From NCBI RefSeq assembly GCF_003666685.1, contig NZ_RCIZ01000002.1, positions 82,501 to 146,500 of the forward strand: a stretch of DNA of 64,000 nt. Direction: 5' to 3'. Below the pieces are notes generated by a model that had not been told where the DNA came from, ran no database searches, and worked only from the letters and a program-made list of their open reading frames with translations. The translations under genes were made by a program, and so were the position numbers. Shown here piece by piece: positions 1-11,533 of the stretch (the stretch's first letter is position 1; the number at the start of each line of letters is the position of its first letter). Source of the stretch: Mesorhizobium sp. YM1C-6-2. GTDB lineage: Bacteria > Pseudomonadota > Alphaproteobacteria > Rhizobiales > Rhizobiaceae.

Positions 1-2762
<2,762 letters not shown>

Positions 2763-2842
2763 TTCTCTGTGCCCATCGTACCTTACGGTGCTGATCGGAT
2801 GGCACGACAAGAACAGCTTCTCGAAACAACATGCTCTTCGCC

Positions 2843-2961
2843 GACCTGGTGGTTATGGCGGGGTGGCTGCACCCGTTCCCATTCCGAACACGGCCGTGAA
2901 ACGCCCCAGCGCTGATGGTACTTCGTCTCAAGACGCGGGAGAGTAAGTCGCTGCCAGGTCT
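2843..2961 (+). rRNA. rrf: 5S ribosomal RNA
   Basis: About 119 nt. The ends are complementary (GACCTGG near 2843 with CCAGGTC near 2954), and the conserved 5S core CCGAACACGG and the loop-E region are present. It lies about 80 bases after the 23S 3' end in the rRNA operon. End positions are accurate to a few bases. Confidence 0.95.
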
Positions 2962-2997
2962 GCAAAGTGCATGTTGAAATCTTCTCTTTTACGACGG

Positions 2998-3047
2998 CCC
3001 GCCAAACGGGACATGGGGCCGCGCAAGCGGCCCTTTCATTTGGCGGG
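2998..3047 (+). terminator. Large hairpin after 5S rRNA
   Basis: Outer arms CCCGCCAAA (2998-3006) and TTTGGCGGG (3039-3047) are perfectly complementary. An inner stem GGGCCGC/GCGGCCC with a GCAA loop lies at 3016-3033. Only a short T-run follows. It may terminate or process the rRNA transcript before tRNA-fMet. Confidence 0.6.
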
Positions 3048-3113
3048 TTTAGCACTTAAGTAAGCGATGACTTACGTGAAAAGGACATTTTGCCTGCGGC
3101 AAAAGTCCGGTGA

Positions 3114-3190
<77 letters not shown>

Positions 3191-3200
3191 AATCAAAACG

Positions 3201-3227
3201 GCCCGGCTTTGTCCGGGCCTTTTTTTC
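3201..3227 (+). terminator. Rho-independent terminator of the rRNA operon
   Basis: A GCCCGG stem pairs with CCGGGC across a short loop and is followed by an eight-T run (about 3219-3226). It sits eleven bases after tRNA-fMet and should end the rRNA operon transcript. Confidence 0.9.
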
Positions 3228-3326
3228 TGTGGTGCTGCAGCGTAAGCGGTGTTCTGTAAGCGGTGTTCTCAGGCCACGGCCTTGAGTTCGGGGCGCGCAC
3301 GTAGGCCGCAGCCGCATCGGGAGTAT

Positions 3327-3431
3327 TCCGAGATTGACCAGCTTCGTCTCGCGCTCCTTGCGAGCGGCAAGGGCAGCTCGCGTACGCTCAGAGGTTTGCC
3401 TGCGCTCCTTCTCCGCCAGCGCTGCGTAGAC
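3327..3431 (-). pseudogene. Fragment of a serine recombinase (resolvase)
   Basis: Reading the minus strand gives about 35 residues (AALAEKER, SERTRAALAARKE, KLVNLG) that match the stretch joining the catalytic domain to the long E-helix in resolvase/invertase serine recombinases, where the family reads AxxEKE.xISERTKAAL. There is no N-terminal catalytic serine and no helix-turn-helix, so this is a relic. It lies about 140 bp from the 3' end of tRNA-fMet, so a mobile element may once have been here. The family match is by eye. Confidence 0.6.
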
Positions 3432-3514
3432 GTGAGCAGTTGGCGGTGCGAGCACCGGAGCCGGTCAGAAGGTTGTCGTTGGGGAAACAGCCCCAGCGCT
3501 GGACCCCTCGCCGA

Positions 3515-4624
3515 CTATCCGCACCGATCGCCACGACCGTTTCGAACGAGCCAGTCGACGTTCCCGCAAGAAACACCAACATCCTTGAACATGCTGTCGT
3601 CAGCCCCGAGCAGCCGGCGTTTCAAAAGCCACACCTCCACCTCGCGCCGGATGGTCCGCATTGTTGCCTTGGCCCGATGCCGGGCTTGTTCAGTGGCGCG
3701 AAGCTGCAGGTCGTCCGCAAAACCCGGATCCAGTTCGATAGATCTCTCGATCAGCAAACGCGCGGGGCGATTCCCTTTGACCGACTGGTTGACCAGCGCC
3801 CGCCCGCGCACGAAAAGGTCGTAGGCTTCAAGATTCGCTGGCCTTTGACCTGCAATGGAAGGCACCGGTGGCAGCAGATCAGAAAGGCTGTTCACGATCC
3901 TTGCCACTATCTCATCCTGCAGCGCAAAGATATCTGCGAGATCCCGATCGAACCGTTCGGCCCACAGTGGGCGATTGTCGAGCGCATCGATGATCTGGGC
4001 GCTGATCCGGACACGATTCGCGGCACGGCGTACGCTCCCTTCGATTACGTAGCGCACGTTGAGATCCGTGGCGATTGATCGGATATCGGCCTGCTTGCCT
4101 TTGTAAACGAAAGAGGAATGGCGTGCGATCACCAGGAGACCGGCGACCTTCGACAGGTCCGTGATCAAATCCTCGGCCAATCCGTCGCCGAAATACTCTT
4201 GCTCTGGATCGCTGCTCATATTGGTGAACGGCATTACGGCAATCGAAGGCGTTGACCCAGTCGCTTGCGGCACCGGCGCATCGACTGCGGTGTCGATGTC
4301 GTGATTTCGTAACGGCGTGGAATGGACCAGCCTGTACCCCACGCGCGGAACAGTTGCTATCCACTCTTCGCCGTCAGCCGACCGGCCGAGGACTTTGCGA
4401 AGCGCGGCGATCTGAACGGTAAGATTGCTCTCCTCGACGTTCGTGGATGGCCACGCCGCATCCATTAATGCTGACTTCGTCAGGACCTCGCCATTTGCTT
4501 CCAATAGGGCCTTCAGTAGCGCCCGGCCTCTGGTTCCGATGGCAACCGGCGACCCACGTCGCAACAAGGTCCCGCGTCCGCAATCGAACGCGAACGAACC
4601 GAACGTGACGAACTGAAGCGCCAT
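3515..4624 (-). pseudogene. Truncated OmpR-type winged-helix / TolB-like regulator
   Basis: Residues about 5-105 form an OmpR/ToxR-type winged helix (ESNLTVQIAALRKVLG, then ATVPRVGYRLV). Residues about 130-270 are the TolB-like segment with FGDGLAEDLITDLSKV and YVIEGSVRR, as in rhizobial adenylate-cyclase-like regulators. The first TPR-type motif breaks off near SIELDPGFA, about residue 300, and the last 70 residues no longer resemble the family. Family members are usually 500-650 residues with several TPRs, so the 3' half is lost. The start at 4624 (MALQF) is chosen over the codon two residues upstream by similarity to relatives; no strong ribosome binding site decides. The remaining DNA-binding domain could still be functional. 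Confidence 0.7.
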
Positions 4625-4751
4625 ATCCAATCATATCGTCTTTCCGAAGATTTCGGAATAGTTCGGAACGGCTTTCAGGACCGGAAGTCGCCGAACGCCG
4701 ATGATCCGGCCGTGATGCCCACGACGCACCACTAAGACTATGGAGGAGTTC

Positions 4752-5030
4752 ATGAGCAAGCGAACTCGTGTTGGGCTTGGCTGCGGCTTGGCGTTCTATG
4801 TAGCAGTTGGCGTTTCAGAAACCTTTGCGGCCAACATGCCCAGTGACCCCGACATCGACCTGGCCGGAGGCAGCAAAATCGAACCCGGCAACAATCCGCG
4901 AGACGATTTGGTTGGCGTAACAACTATCCGAATAATAGGTCCGGACCACGATCAGGAACTCGGGACGATAATGTATGACGTTCCGGATAACGGACTGGCA
5001 CCCGCCCATCTATGGGGTGGCCCGCGCTGA
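4752..5030 (+). CDS. Small exported protein of unknown function
   Basis: 92 residues. The N-terminus (MSKRTRVG, then a hydrophobic stretch, then a candidate cut after ETFA-A near residue 27) reads as a Sec signal peptide. The mature part is about 65 residues, acidic and Gly/Pro-rich, without cysteines. The start at 4752 is preferred because GGAGGAG at 4742-4748 is well placed for it; an in-frame ATG at 4740 would put that site inside the gene. It is transcribed divergently from the truncated regulator. No family is recognised, and it may be specific to this lineage. Confidence 0.5.
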   Translation: MSKRTRVGLGCGLAFYVAVGVSETFAANMPSDPDIDLAGGSKIEPGNNPRDDLVGVTTIRIIGPDHDQELGTIMYDVPDNGLAPAHLWGGPR

Positions 5031-5432
5031 GTCGCGATATCATGTCATCGATGGCTTTGATGCCAGCGGTGCATGTCGCAGAGCCCATAGACACGACGGC
5101 GCGGACGACGCTTTCAGTGGAGCCCATCTCGCCGCCGCTTCCGTCCGCGCCGTCGAGGCGGCACCAGTGGTCCACCTATTGCCGCTGCCGTCGAATATGT
5201 GCGCTGCGAGCCGACGTCATTCCATAGCCGCACACACAGGCCGATTCTAGCTGGCAAGGGCCCGCAGTTGTTGGCAGCGGCCCGAGTTTACTTTCCGTCC
5301 GACCCGTCATATAGCCGCCGGTGTTCGTAGAAGGAGATTTATGCGCAGAGGATGAGACCTCGACCGCTTCAGCGGTGTTGTACGGCGCCTGCAAAGGCGC
5401 TGCCCTTTGTGCATATTCATCTACGGAAAATC
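5031..5432. other. Gap of about 400 bp with no recognisable gene
   Basis: No ORF here on either strand resembles a known family or has a convincing codon pattern. At 5332-5355 there is a good Shine-Dalgarno sequence (AAGGAG) before an ATG that is closed by a stop after four codons, possibly the start of a lost gene. The promoter of the acetyltransferase is presumably in the last part. Confidence 0.5.
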
Positions 5433-5882
5433 ATGAAAGATATGGATATCGCGATCCGCGCCTATGAGGCTGCGGACCTGGAAAAGTTGTCGGCCATGTG
5501 GTTCGAGGCGTCTCTGATCGCTCACGCGTTCATCGGCGAGACCAGCCTGCGTGAGCAGCGCGTTCTGATAGAGACCGTCTATCTTCCCCGGGCGGAGACC
5601 TGGGTCGCGGTGCGTGGCGGTGAGCCGGCCGGCTTCATAAGTCTCATCGAGGACTTCATCGGCGGGCTGTTCGTGTCTCCCAGCCGTCAGGGCGGCGGCA
5701 TCGGCCGCCGGCTGGTCCGGCACGCCGCGCAACTGAAGGGTTCGCTTCGCCTGGAGGTGTATACCGCCAATGCGCAGGCTCTCGCCTTCTACAGGTCACT
5801 CGGCTTCGAGGAACTGTCGCGCAGGCCAAGCGACGATCAGGGGCTCCCCTTCGAAAATGCGCAAATGCTCCTGAAAGCCTGA
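5433..5882 (+). CDS. GNAT family N-acetyltransferase
   Basis: 149 residues from the ATG at 5433 (MKDMDIAIR). A GNAT enzyme transfers the acetyl group of acetyl-CoA to an amine; the substrate is unknown. The acetyl-CoA binding motif A is clear (FVSPSRQGGGIGRRLV, with the Q/RxxGxG core near residues 88-98), followed by the typical TANAQALAFYRSLGFEE end with a Tyr near the active site. The longer ORF upstream of 5433 has no family resemblance and is not used. A terminator follows directly, so the gene is probably monocistronic. Confidence 0.85.
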   Translation: MKDMDIAIRAYEAADLEKLSAMWFEASLIAHAFIGETSLREQRVLIETVYLPRAETWVAVRGGEPAGFISLIEDFIGGLFVSPSRQGGGIGRRLVRHAAQLKGSLRLEVYTANAQALAFYRSLGFEELSRRPSDDQGLPFENAQMLLKA

Positions 5883-5900
5883 GCCGAATCGAACATCGAA

Positions 5901-5929
5901 GCCCGCAGGTTTACCCTGCGGGCTTTTTT
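5901..5929 (+). terminator. Rho-independent terminator after the acetyltransferase
   Basis: GCCCGCAGG pairs with CCTGCGGGC over a short TTTA-type loop and is followed by TTTTTT. It is 18 bases after the acetyltransferase stop codon. Confidence 0.9.
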
Positions 5930-5942
5930 GTTATGGTCTGGC

Positions 5943-6296
5943 ATGCGAGTTGCGATCAAGCGCGTCTATGAACCCGCCGCCGACGACGATGGACGGCGCA
6001 TCCTCGTCGACCGTCTCTGGCCGCGCGGGCTCACGAAGGAGAAGGCCGCCGTGGATCTTTGGCTGAAGGAGGTCGCGCCGAGCGACGAGCTCCGAAAATG
6101 GTTCGGCCATGATCCGAAGAAATGGGGCGAGTTCCAGCGCCGCTATCGCGCCGAGCTCGATTCGAACGAAGAAGCCGTGCAGACCCTGAAGCAGGCGATC
6201 GGCAAAGGGCCGGCGACGTTGGTCTACGGCGCGCATGACGAACAGCACAACCAGGCGGTCGCTCTTCGCGACTGGCTGACCGCTTCGAAACGCTAG
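5943..6296 (+). CDS. DUF488 family protein (YeaO-like)
   Basis: 117 residues from the ATG at 5943. The family is recognised from KRVYEPA near the N-terminus, then RILVDRLWPRGLTKEKA and the WFGHDPKKWGEF segment, and a C-terminal LVYGAHDEQHNQAVAL. DUF488 proteins are small cytosolic proteins of unknown biochemical role. The upstream TTG at 5928 lies in the preceding terminator and is not a credible start. Confidence 0.85.
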   Translation: MRVAIKRVYEPAADDDGRRILVDRLWPRGLTKEKAAVDLWLKEVAPSDELRKWFGHDPKKWGEFQRRYRAELDSNEEAVQTLKQAIGKGPATLVYGAHDEQHNQAVALRDWLTASKR

Positions 6297-6441
6297 GCCG
6301 GCGATTCGCCGGCGGGGCGCGTCTTCCCGAAATTTCGGACATCACCGCTCCAGCCACGGAATTTTTGCCGCTTTCGCTCGTTATCCGGCAAAGCGTCGTG
6401 CGCGGCGCTCGTGAAATGCTGAAAGCGGCAGGAGCAGAAAC

Positions 6442-7128
6442 ATGGACAAGGCGCTGTTGCGGATGATGCCGGGCCTTGCCGCGTCCTGGCCGGTCTATCT
6501 GCTCGCGCTGCTGCCGGCCCTGGCGTTCTTCGGCCTGCTCTACATCCAGCCCTGGTTGCCGATGGCCAGCCTGATTCGGGATCCGGTGGCGATCTTCGAA
6601 GGCCAGTTCTACCACGGGCTGGTTTCCAACATCGGCATTCTCTTGTGGTGCACTGCGGCGGCGATCTGCCTGTTCCGCGGCGCCGAGAACTGGCGCGCCG
6701 GAGATCTGCGCCGCGGCGGCTTTCTGCTCTCGGCCGGTGTGCTGACGTCGATGCTGATGTTCGACGATTTTTTTCTCATGCACGAACAGATGCTGCCGCG
6801 CCTCACCGGGATGCCGGAGAAGCTTTTCCTCATCGTTTATCCAGTCGCCGTCGTGCTTTATGTCGCGGCGTGGTGGCGCGAGATCGTCCGCGCCGACGCC
6901 GCCCTGTTTCTGCTCTCACTGGCATTCTTCGCGATCAGCAACCTGATCGACGTCGCATTCGACTATCATTTCTACGAAATACCCGCCGGGCTGGAAGTGT
7001 CGGCGAGCGTGATCCTCGAGGAGGGGGCGAAGTTCATCGGGATTGCCGCCTGGGCGGTGTTCCATATCCGGGCCGCCTGGATGCTGAGGCCGGCGTCACC
7101 CTCGGCACGCGCAGTTCGCCGCGACTGA
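6442..7128 (+). CDS. Integral membrane protein of unknown function
   Basis: 228 residues with about six or seven hydrophobic segments (about 15-38, 58-78, 92-110, 128-146, 152-170, 188-208). Two polar motifs are embedded in the membrane segments: DDFFLMHE near residue 107 and LEEGAKFIGI near residue 193. This spacing of His/Asp/Glu recalls the loosely defined CREST group of membrane hydrolases, but that is only a guess. RBS-like AGGAGCAG precedes the ATG. It stands alone ahead of the aldehyde dehydrogenase. Confidence 0.7.
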   Translation: MDKALLRMMPGLAASWPVYLLALLPALAFFGLLYIQPWLPMASLIRDPVAIFEGQFYHGLVSNIGILLWCTAAAICLFRGAENWRAGDLRRGGFLLSAGVLTSMLMFDDFFLMHEQMLPRLTGMPEKLFLIVYPVAVVLYVAAWWREIVRADAALFLLSLAFFAISNLIDVAFDYHFYEIPAGLEVSASVILEEGAKFIGIAAWAVFHIRAAWMLRPASPSARAVRRD

Positions 7129-7223
7129 TTCGCCGCCGGGCTGGCCGCGAGCCTTTTAGGGCTTGCAGTCTGCGGCCTGCCGGCCCAATTACCTCCTGCC
7201 GGAACAGAGGATTTAATGGACCA

Positions 7224-8660
7224 ATGACATTGCATCAGAATTTCATCGCGGGAAGCTGGACCGACGGAGCCGAGGCCGCCGACAACATCAATCCGTCCGA
7301 CACCGGCGATGTCGTCGGCCGCTATGCGCGGGCCTCGCGCGAGCAGGCCGAGCAGGCGATCGCGGCCGCCCGGGCTGCTTTCCCGGCATGGTCGCGCTCC
7401 GGCATCCAGCAGCGCCACGACATCCTGAAAAAGGTCGCCGACGAGATCGTCGCGCGCAAGGACGAGCTCGGCAGGCTGCTCGCCCGCGAGGAGGGCAAGA
7501 CGCTGCCCGAGGCAACCGGCGAGGTGCTGCGCGCCGCCCAGATATTCGACTTCTTCTCCGGCGAGACGCTGCGTCTGGCGGGTGAAAAGCTGCCGTCGAC
7601 GCGTCCCGGCATCGACGTCGAGCTGACGCGCGAGCCGGTCGGCGTCGTCGGCATCATCACGCCGTGGAACTTCCCGATCGCCATTCCCGCGTGGAAGATC
7701 GCGCCGGCGCTTGCCTACGGCAACTGCGTGGTCTTCAAGCCGGCCGACCTCGTGCCCGGCTCGGCCTGGGCGCTCTCCGACATCATCATTCGCGCCGGCG
7801 TGCCCGAGGGCGTGTTCAACCTCGTCATGGGCCGCGGCTCGGTCGTCGGCGAGGCGCTGCTCAACGATCCGCGCGTCGACGCCATCACCTTCACCGGCTC
7901 GGTCGGCACCGGCAAGAAAGTCGCCGCCGCCTGCGTCGAGCACATGCGCAAGTTCCAGCTCGAGATGGGCGGCAAGAACCCGCTCGTCGTGCTCGACGAC
8001 GCCGACCTCAATGTCGCCGTCGATTGCGCCGTCAACGGCGCCTTCTTCTCTACCGGCCAGCGCTGCACCGCCTCGTCGCGGCTCATCGTCACCGAAGGCA
8101 TCCACGACAAGTTCGTGGCGGCGGTCGGCGAGCGGCTGAAGGGGCTCGTCGTCGACGATGCGCTGAAATCCGGCACCCATATCGGCCCGGTCGTCGACCA
8201 GAGCCAGCTCGATCAGGACAACTCCTATATCGACATCGGCAAGAAGGAAGGCGCCAAGCTCGCCTTCGGCGGCGAGATGCTGTCGCGCGAGAAGCCCGGT
8301 TTCTACCTGCAGCCGGCGCTCTTCACCGAGACCACCGCCGAGATGCGAATCAACCGCGAGGAGATCTTCGGGCCGGTCGCCAGCGTCATGCGGGTGAAGG
8401 ATTACGACGCCGCGCTCGCCGCCGCCAACGACACGGCGTTCGGCCTGTCGGCGGGCATCTGCACGACCAGCCTGAAACACGCCTCGCATTTCAAGCGTAA
8501 CGCGGAGGCCGGCATGGTAATGGTCAACCTGCCGACCGCCGGCGTCGACTACCACGTTCCGTTCGGCGGCCGGAAGGGCTCGTCCTACGGACCGCGCGAA
8601 CAGGGCCGCTACGCCGCGGAATTCTTCACCATCGTCAAGACGGCCTACACGCTTCCGTAA
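7224..8660 (+). CDS. Aldehyde dehydrogenase, ketoglutarate-semialdehyde type
   Basis: 478 residues, full length for the NAD(P)-dependent aldehyde dehydrogenase superfamily. Catalytic residues are in place: Asn149 in TPWNFP, Glu247 in LEMGGKNP and Cys281 in TGQRCTASS; the NAD loop FTGSVGTG is at 223-230. Overall style (FSGETLRL, GEKLPSTRPG, NLPTAGVDYHVPFGG) is that of 2,5-dioxopentanoate (alpha-ketoglutarate semialdehyde) dehydrogenases of sugar-acid and hydroxyproline pathways. The start is the ATG at 7224; the long ORF upstream is out-of-frame shadow of the membrane gene. It heads the sugar-acid region, which fits that role, but the substrate is inferred. Confidence 0.88.
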   Translation: MTLHQNFIAGSWTDGAEAADNINPSDTGDVVGRYARASREQAEQAIAAARAAFPAWSRSGIQQRHDILKKVADEIVARKDELGRLLAREEGKTLPEATGEVLRAAQIFDFFSGETLRLAGEKLPSTRPGIDVELTREPVGVVGIITPWNFPIAIPAWKIAPALAYGNCVVFKPADLVPGSAWALSDIIIRAGVPEGVFNLVMGRGSVVGEALLNDPRVDAITFTGSVGTGKKVAAACVEHMRKFQLEMGGKNPLVVLDDADLNVAVDCAVNGAFFSTGQRCTASSRLIVTEGIHDKFVAAVGERLKGLVVDDALKSGTHIGPVVDQSQLDQDNSYIDIGKKEGAKLAFGGEMLSREKPGFYLQPALFTETTAEMRINREEIFGPVASVMRVKDYDAALAAANDTAFGLSAGICTTSLKHASHFKRNAEAGMVMVNLPTAGVDYHVPFGGRKGSSYGPREQGRYAAEFFTIVKTAYTLP

Positions 8661-8672
8661 GACGGACGCTTT

Positions 8673-8696
8673 GCGGGCGCCTTTTTCGGCGCCCGC
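8673..8696 (+). terminator. Hairpin after the aldehyde dehydrogenase
   Basis: GCGGGCGCC and GGCGCCCGC form a perfect 9-bp stem around a TTTTTC loop. No T-run follows, so termination efficiency is uncertain. Confidence 0.6.
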
Positions 8697-8724
8697 ACTT
8701 GTGCTCGGGCACAACTGGCGTCAA

Positions 8725-8735
8725 ATGTCTGACAA
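8725..8735 (+). promoter_or_regulatory. Candidate FadR/GntR-type operator, site 1
   Basis: ATGTCTGACAA fits the T-GT-N3-AC-A pattern bound by FadR-subfamily GntR repressors. It shares the extended word GACAAATA with site 2 at 12459. It lies 17 bp before the epimerase start, where a bound repressor would block transcription or initiation. The regulator gene at 13828 is the obvious candidate. Confidence 0.4.
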
Positions 8736-8752
8736 ATAACGGAGGGCGCCTG

Positions 8753-9655
8753 ATGAGCAAGCGGATCATGTTCACCGGCGGCAGCGGCAAGGCCGGCCGC
8801 CATGTCGTCAAATATCTCGTCGACCAGGGGCACCAGGTGCTCAACATCGACGCGAAGCCGCTCGACAACCCCAAGGTCCGCACGCTCATCACCGACATCA
8901 CCGACAGCGGCCAGGTGTTCAACGCCCTGTCGAGCTATATGGGCCTGCACGAATTCGACCCGTCGCTGCGGCCCCAGCCGGTCGACGCGGTCGTCCATTT
9001 CGCCGCCATCCCGCGCATCATGATCACGCCGGACAACGAGCTTTTCCGCGTCAACACGATGGGCACCTACAACGTCATCGAGGCGGCGGTGAAGCTCGGC
9101 ATCCGGAAGATCGTCATCGCCTCCAGCGAGACGACCTACGGCGTGGTCTTCGCCAACGAGCCGAAGGACCCCGCCTATTTCCCGCTCGACGAGGAATACG
9201 ACGTCGACCCGATGGACTCCTATGCGCTGTCCAAGGTGGTCAACGAGAAGTGCGCGCGGGCCTTCGCCCTGCGCAGCGGCTTCGACATCTATGCGCTCAG
9301 GATCGGCAATGTCATCGAGCCGCACGAATATCAGGGGTACATCCCGAACTGGATCAAGGACCCGGCCTTCCGCAAGCGCATCGCCTGGAGCTACATCGAC
9401 GCGCGCGACCTCGGCCAGATCGTCGATCTCTGCATTGCCAAGGACGGGCTGGGCTACCAGGTCTTCAACGCGGCCAACGACGATCCGTCCGCCGACCTGA
9501 CGACGCAGGAACTGCTCGACCGCTTCTATCCGAAAGTGCCGTTGAAGCGGAAGCTCGCCAAATACGAATCGCTCTATTCCAACCGCAAGATCAGGAAAGT
9601 GCTCGGCTTCAAGCAGGAGCACAACTGGCGCAAATACGCGCCGAAGAAGAAGTAG
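8753..9655 (+). CDS. NAD-dependent epimerase/dehydratase family protein
   Basis: 300 residues. An extended SDR with the NAD-binding glycine motif TGGSGKAG at residues 8-15, VHFAAIPR after strand 4, and catalytic Tyr/Lys in YALSK near residue 157. ATG at 8753 has AACGGAGGG a few bases upstream; upstream in-frame codons are discarded. Relatives are sugar-nucleotide epimerases and uronate dehydrogenases; in this setting oxidation of a free sugar or uronate to a lactone is plausible but unproven. A candidate repressor site overlaps its leader. Confidence 0.82.
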   Translation: MSKRIMFTGGSGKAGRHVVKYLVDQGHQVLNIDAKPLDNPKVRTLITDITDSGQVFNALSSYMGLHEFDPSLRPQPVDAVVHFAAIPRIMITPDNELFRVNTMGTYNVIEAAVKLGIRKIVIASSETTYGVVFANEPKDPAYFPLDEEYDVDPMDSYALSKVVNEKCARAFALRSGFDIYALRIGNVIEPHEYQGYIPNWIKDPAFRKRIAWSYIDARDLGQIVDLCIAKDGLGYQVFNAANDDPSADLTTQELLDRFYPKVPLKRKLAKYESLYSNRKIRKVLGFKQEHNWRKYAPKKK

Positions 9656-9669
9656 CCCGCCAGACTCGT

Positions 9670-10434
9670 CTACACCGATGTCGTCAGTCCGCCGTCCACA
9701 TAGAGCGTGTGGCCGTTGACGAAGGAGGACGCGTCGGAGGCGAGGAAGACGGCCGCGCCGACCAGTTCCTCAACCTCGCCCCAGCGCGCGGTCGGCGTGC
9801 GCTTCTCCAGCCAGGCGTTGAACTCGGGATCCTCGAACAGAGCCGTGTTGAGTTCGGTGCGGAAGAAACCCGGCGCGATGGCGTTCACCTGCAGCCCGTG
9901 CTTCGCCCAGTCGGCGCACATGCCGCGCGTCAGATTGCGCACCGCTCCCTTGGTTGCCGTATAGGGTGCGATCGTCGTTCGCGCGAGCTCGCTCATCACC
10001 GAGCCGATGTTGATGATCTTGCCGCGCCGGCGCGGGATCATGCGCTTCGCCGCCGCCTTGCCGACGTTGAAGACGCCGGTCACATTGGTCTGCAGCATCG
10101 CCTGCCACTTGTCGTCGGGGAATTCCTCCAGCGACTTGCGGAACTGCATGCCGGCATTGTTGACGACGATGTCGATCGGGCCGATTTCCTTCTCGATGCG
10201 CGCCACTTCCGCTTCGACCGCGGCGGCATCGACCACGTCGAACACCGAGCCTTCGACCTTCAAACCCTTGCCGCGCAGCGAGGCCACCGCCTTCTCCACC
10301 TTGTCGGCCGAGCGGCCGTTGACGACGACTATCGCGCCATGCTCGGCTAGGCCTTTCGCCAGCGCGAAGCCGATACCCTGGCCGGAGCCGGTGACCAGCG
10401 CAAGCCGGCCCTTCAGGCTGAACAGTTCTGACAT
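9670..10434 (-). CDS. SDR family oxidoreductase, gluconate 5-dehydrogenase-like
   Basis: 254 residues, a classical short-chain dehydrogenase. NAD(P) motif TGSGQGIG (16-23), NNAG (93-96), catalytic Ser in IGSVMSE and Tyr/Lys in YTATK. The C-terminus GHTLYVDGGLTTSV is typical. It resembles gluconate/idonate 5-dehydrogenases (Gno/IdnO), which interconvert 5-keto-gluconate and gluconate. The gene is on the minus strand, 27 bp after the ABC permease, so it is probably the last gene of the ATPase-permease-SDR transcript. Confidence 0.85.
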   Translation of the reverse strand: MSELFSLKGRLALVTGSGQGIGFALAKGLAEHGAIVVVNGRSADKVEKAVASLRGKGLKVEGSVFDVVDAAAVEAEVARIEKEIGPIDIVVNNAGMQFRKSLEEFPDDKWQAMLQTNVTGVFNVGKAAAKRMIPRRRGKIINIGSVMSELARTTIAPYTATKGAVRNLTRGMCADWAKHGLQVNAIAPGFFRTELNTALFEDPEFNAWLEKRTPTARWGEVEELVGAAVFLASDASSFVNGHTLYVDGGLTTSV

Positions 10435-10461
10435 TTCAAGTATTTCCTTGCTCGCCCGGGG

Positions 10462-11460
10462 CTATTCGCTCTGCCGGAAATTGCGGATGCGGTCGAACAT
10501 CACGGCGAGCACAATGGCTCCGCCGATGAACGTGCCCTGCCAGAAGGCGTTGATGCCGAGCAGGCCGAGGCTGTTGCGGATGATCTCGATCAGCGCCGCG
10601 CCGACAAGCGCGCCGAAGGCGGTGCCGACGCCGCCGGCGAGGTTGGCGCCGCCGATGACGGCCGCGGCGATCACCTGCAGCTCCAGTCCGGCGCCGATGT
10701 TGGTGGTGATGGCGCCCAGCCAGCCGGTCTGAATGATGCCGGCGATGCCGGCCGATAGCGCGGAGATCATGTAGACGGCGACCTTGATCGGCTTTACCGG
10801 CACGCCGGTCAGCGTCGCCGCGTGCTCGTTGCCGCCGATGGCGTAGACGTGGCGGCCGAATTTCGTCCAGCGCAGCACGAAGCCTGTCAGCAGGGCCAGG
10901 ATGATCATGTAGAGCACCGGATTGGCGATGCCGAAAAGCCACGCGCCGCCGCCGAGCGACAGCAGCTTGTCGTGATCGGGGCCGAACTCGAAAACCACCG
11001 TATTTCCGGATGCGACCATAGCCAGGCTGCGCGCGATGGACAGCATGCCGAGCGTCACCACGAAGGGCGGGAAGCCGAGATAGGCAATGAGAACGCCGTT
11101 GAAGGCGCCGACGATCAGCGCGGTGGCGATTGCCGCGGCGATGCCGACCTCGATGCTGTAGCCGGCGTGCATCGTCACGCCGAGCACCATCGAGCACAGG
11201 CAGAGCACGGAGCCCACGGAAAGGTCGATGCCGCCCGTGATGATCACCAGCGTCATGCCGAGCGCGATGATGGCGACGAAGGTGACGTTGCGGGTGATGT
11301 TGTAGAGGTTCTTCGTCGTGGCGAAGGAGTCCGTCGCGAAGGACAGGTAGATGCAGGCGAGGATTACGGCCAGCAGCACCCAGAAGGTCTGGGCGTTGAG
11401 GAGCCGGCTGAGCCAGGTGTGCTGCTTGTGTGCGATCGTCTGGTCAAGGGTGACGGCCAT
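10462..11460 (-). CDS. Sugar ABC transporter permease (RbsC/FrcC type)
   Basis: 332 residues with eight to ten membrane segments. Motif GGIDLSVGSV (in ITGGIDLSVGS) and the loop GGNEHAATLTGVPVK are characteristic of the ribose/fructose-type BPD_transp_2 permeases that form the inner-membrane channel of class-2 sugar importers. The start at 11460 (MAVTLDQ) is preferred; the longer ORF adds 22 poorly conserved residues. It lies downstream of the ATPase gene with a palindromic repeat between them. Confidence 0.9.
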   Translation of the reverse strand: MAVTLDQTIAHKQHTWLSRLLNAQTFWVLLAVILACIYLSFATDSFATTKNLYNITRNVTFVAIIALGMTLVIITGGIDLSVGSVLCLCSMVLGVTMHAGYSIEVGIAAAIATALIVGAFNGVLIAYLGFPPFVVTLGMLSIARSLAMVASGNTVVFEFGPDHDKLLSLGGGAWLFGIANPVLYMIILALLTGFVLRWTKFGRHVYAIGGNEHAATLTGVPVKPIKVAVYMISALSAGIAGIIQTGWLGAITTNIGAGLELQVIAAAVIGGANLAGGVGTAFGALVGAALIEIIRNSLGLLGINAFWQGTFIGGAIVLAVMFDRIRNFRQSE

Positions 11461-11533
11461 CTTCGATCTCTCTGAGCATCTTGCAGCGAGGCGAAATAGC
11501 CTCGCGCGGCAGACATGCGACGACAATTCGATG

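Noticed and set aside
5332-5355. Shine-Dalgarno plus four-codon ORF
   Set aside because: Too short to call a leader peptide; may be chance or the start of a deleted gene.
6972-8714. 580-residue minus-strand ORF opposite the aldehyde dehydrogenase
   Set aside because: Antisense shadow with Arg/Ala/Asp-rich composition and no motifs.
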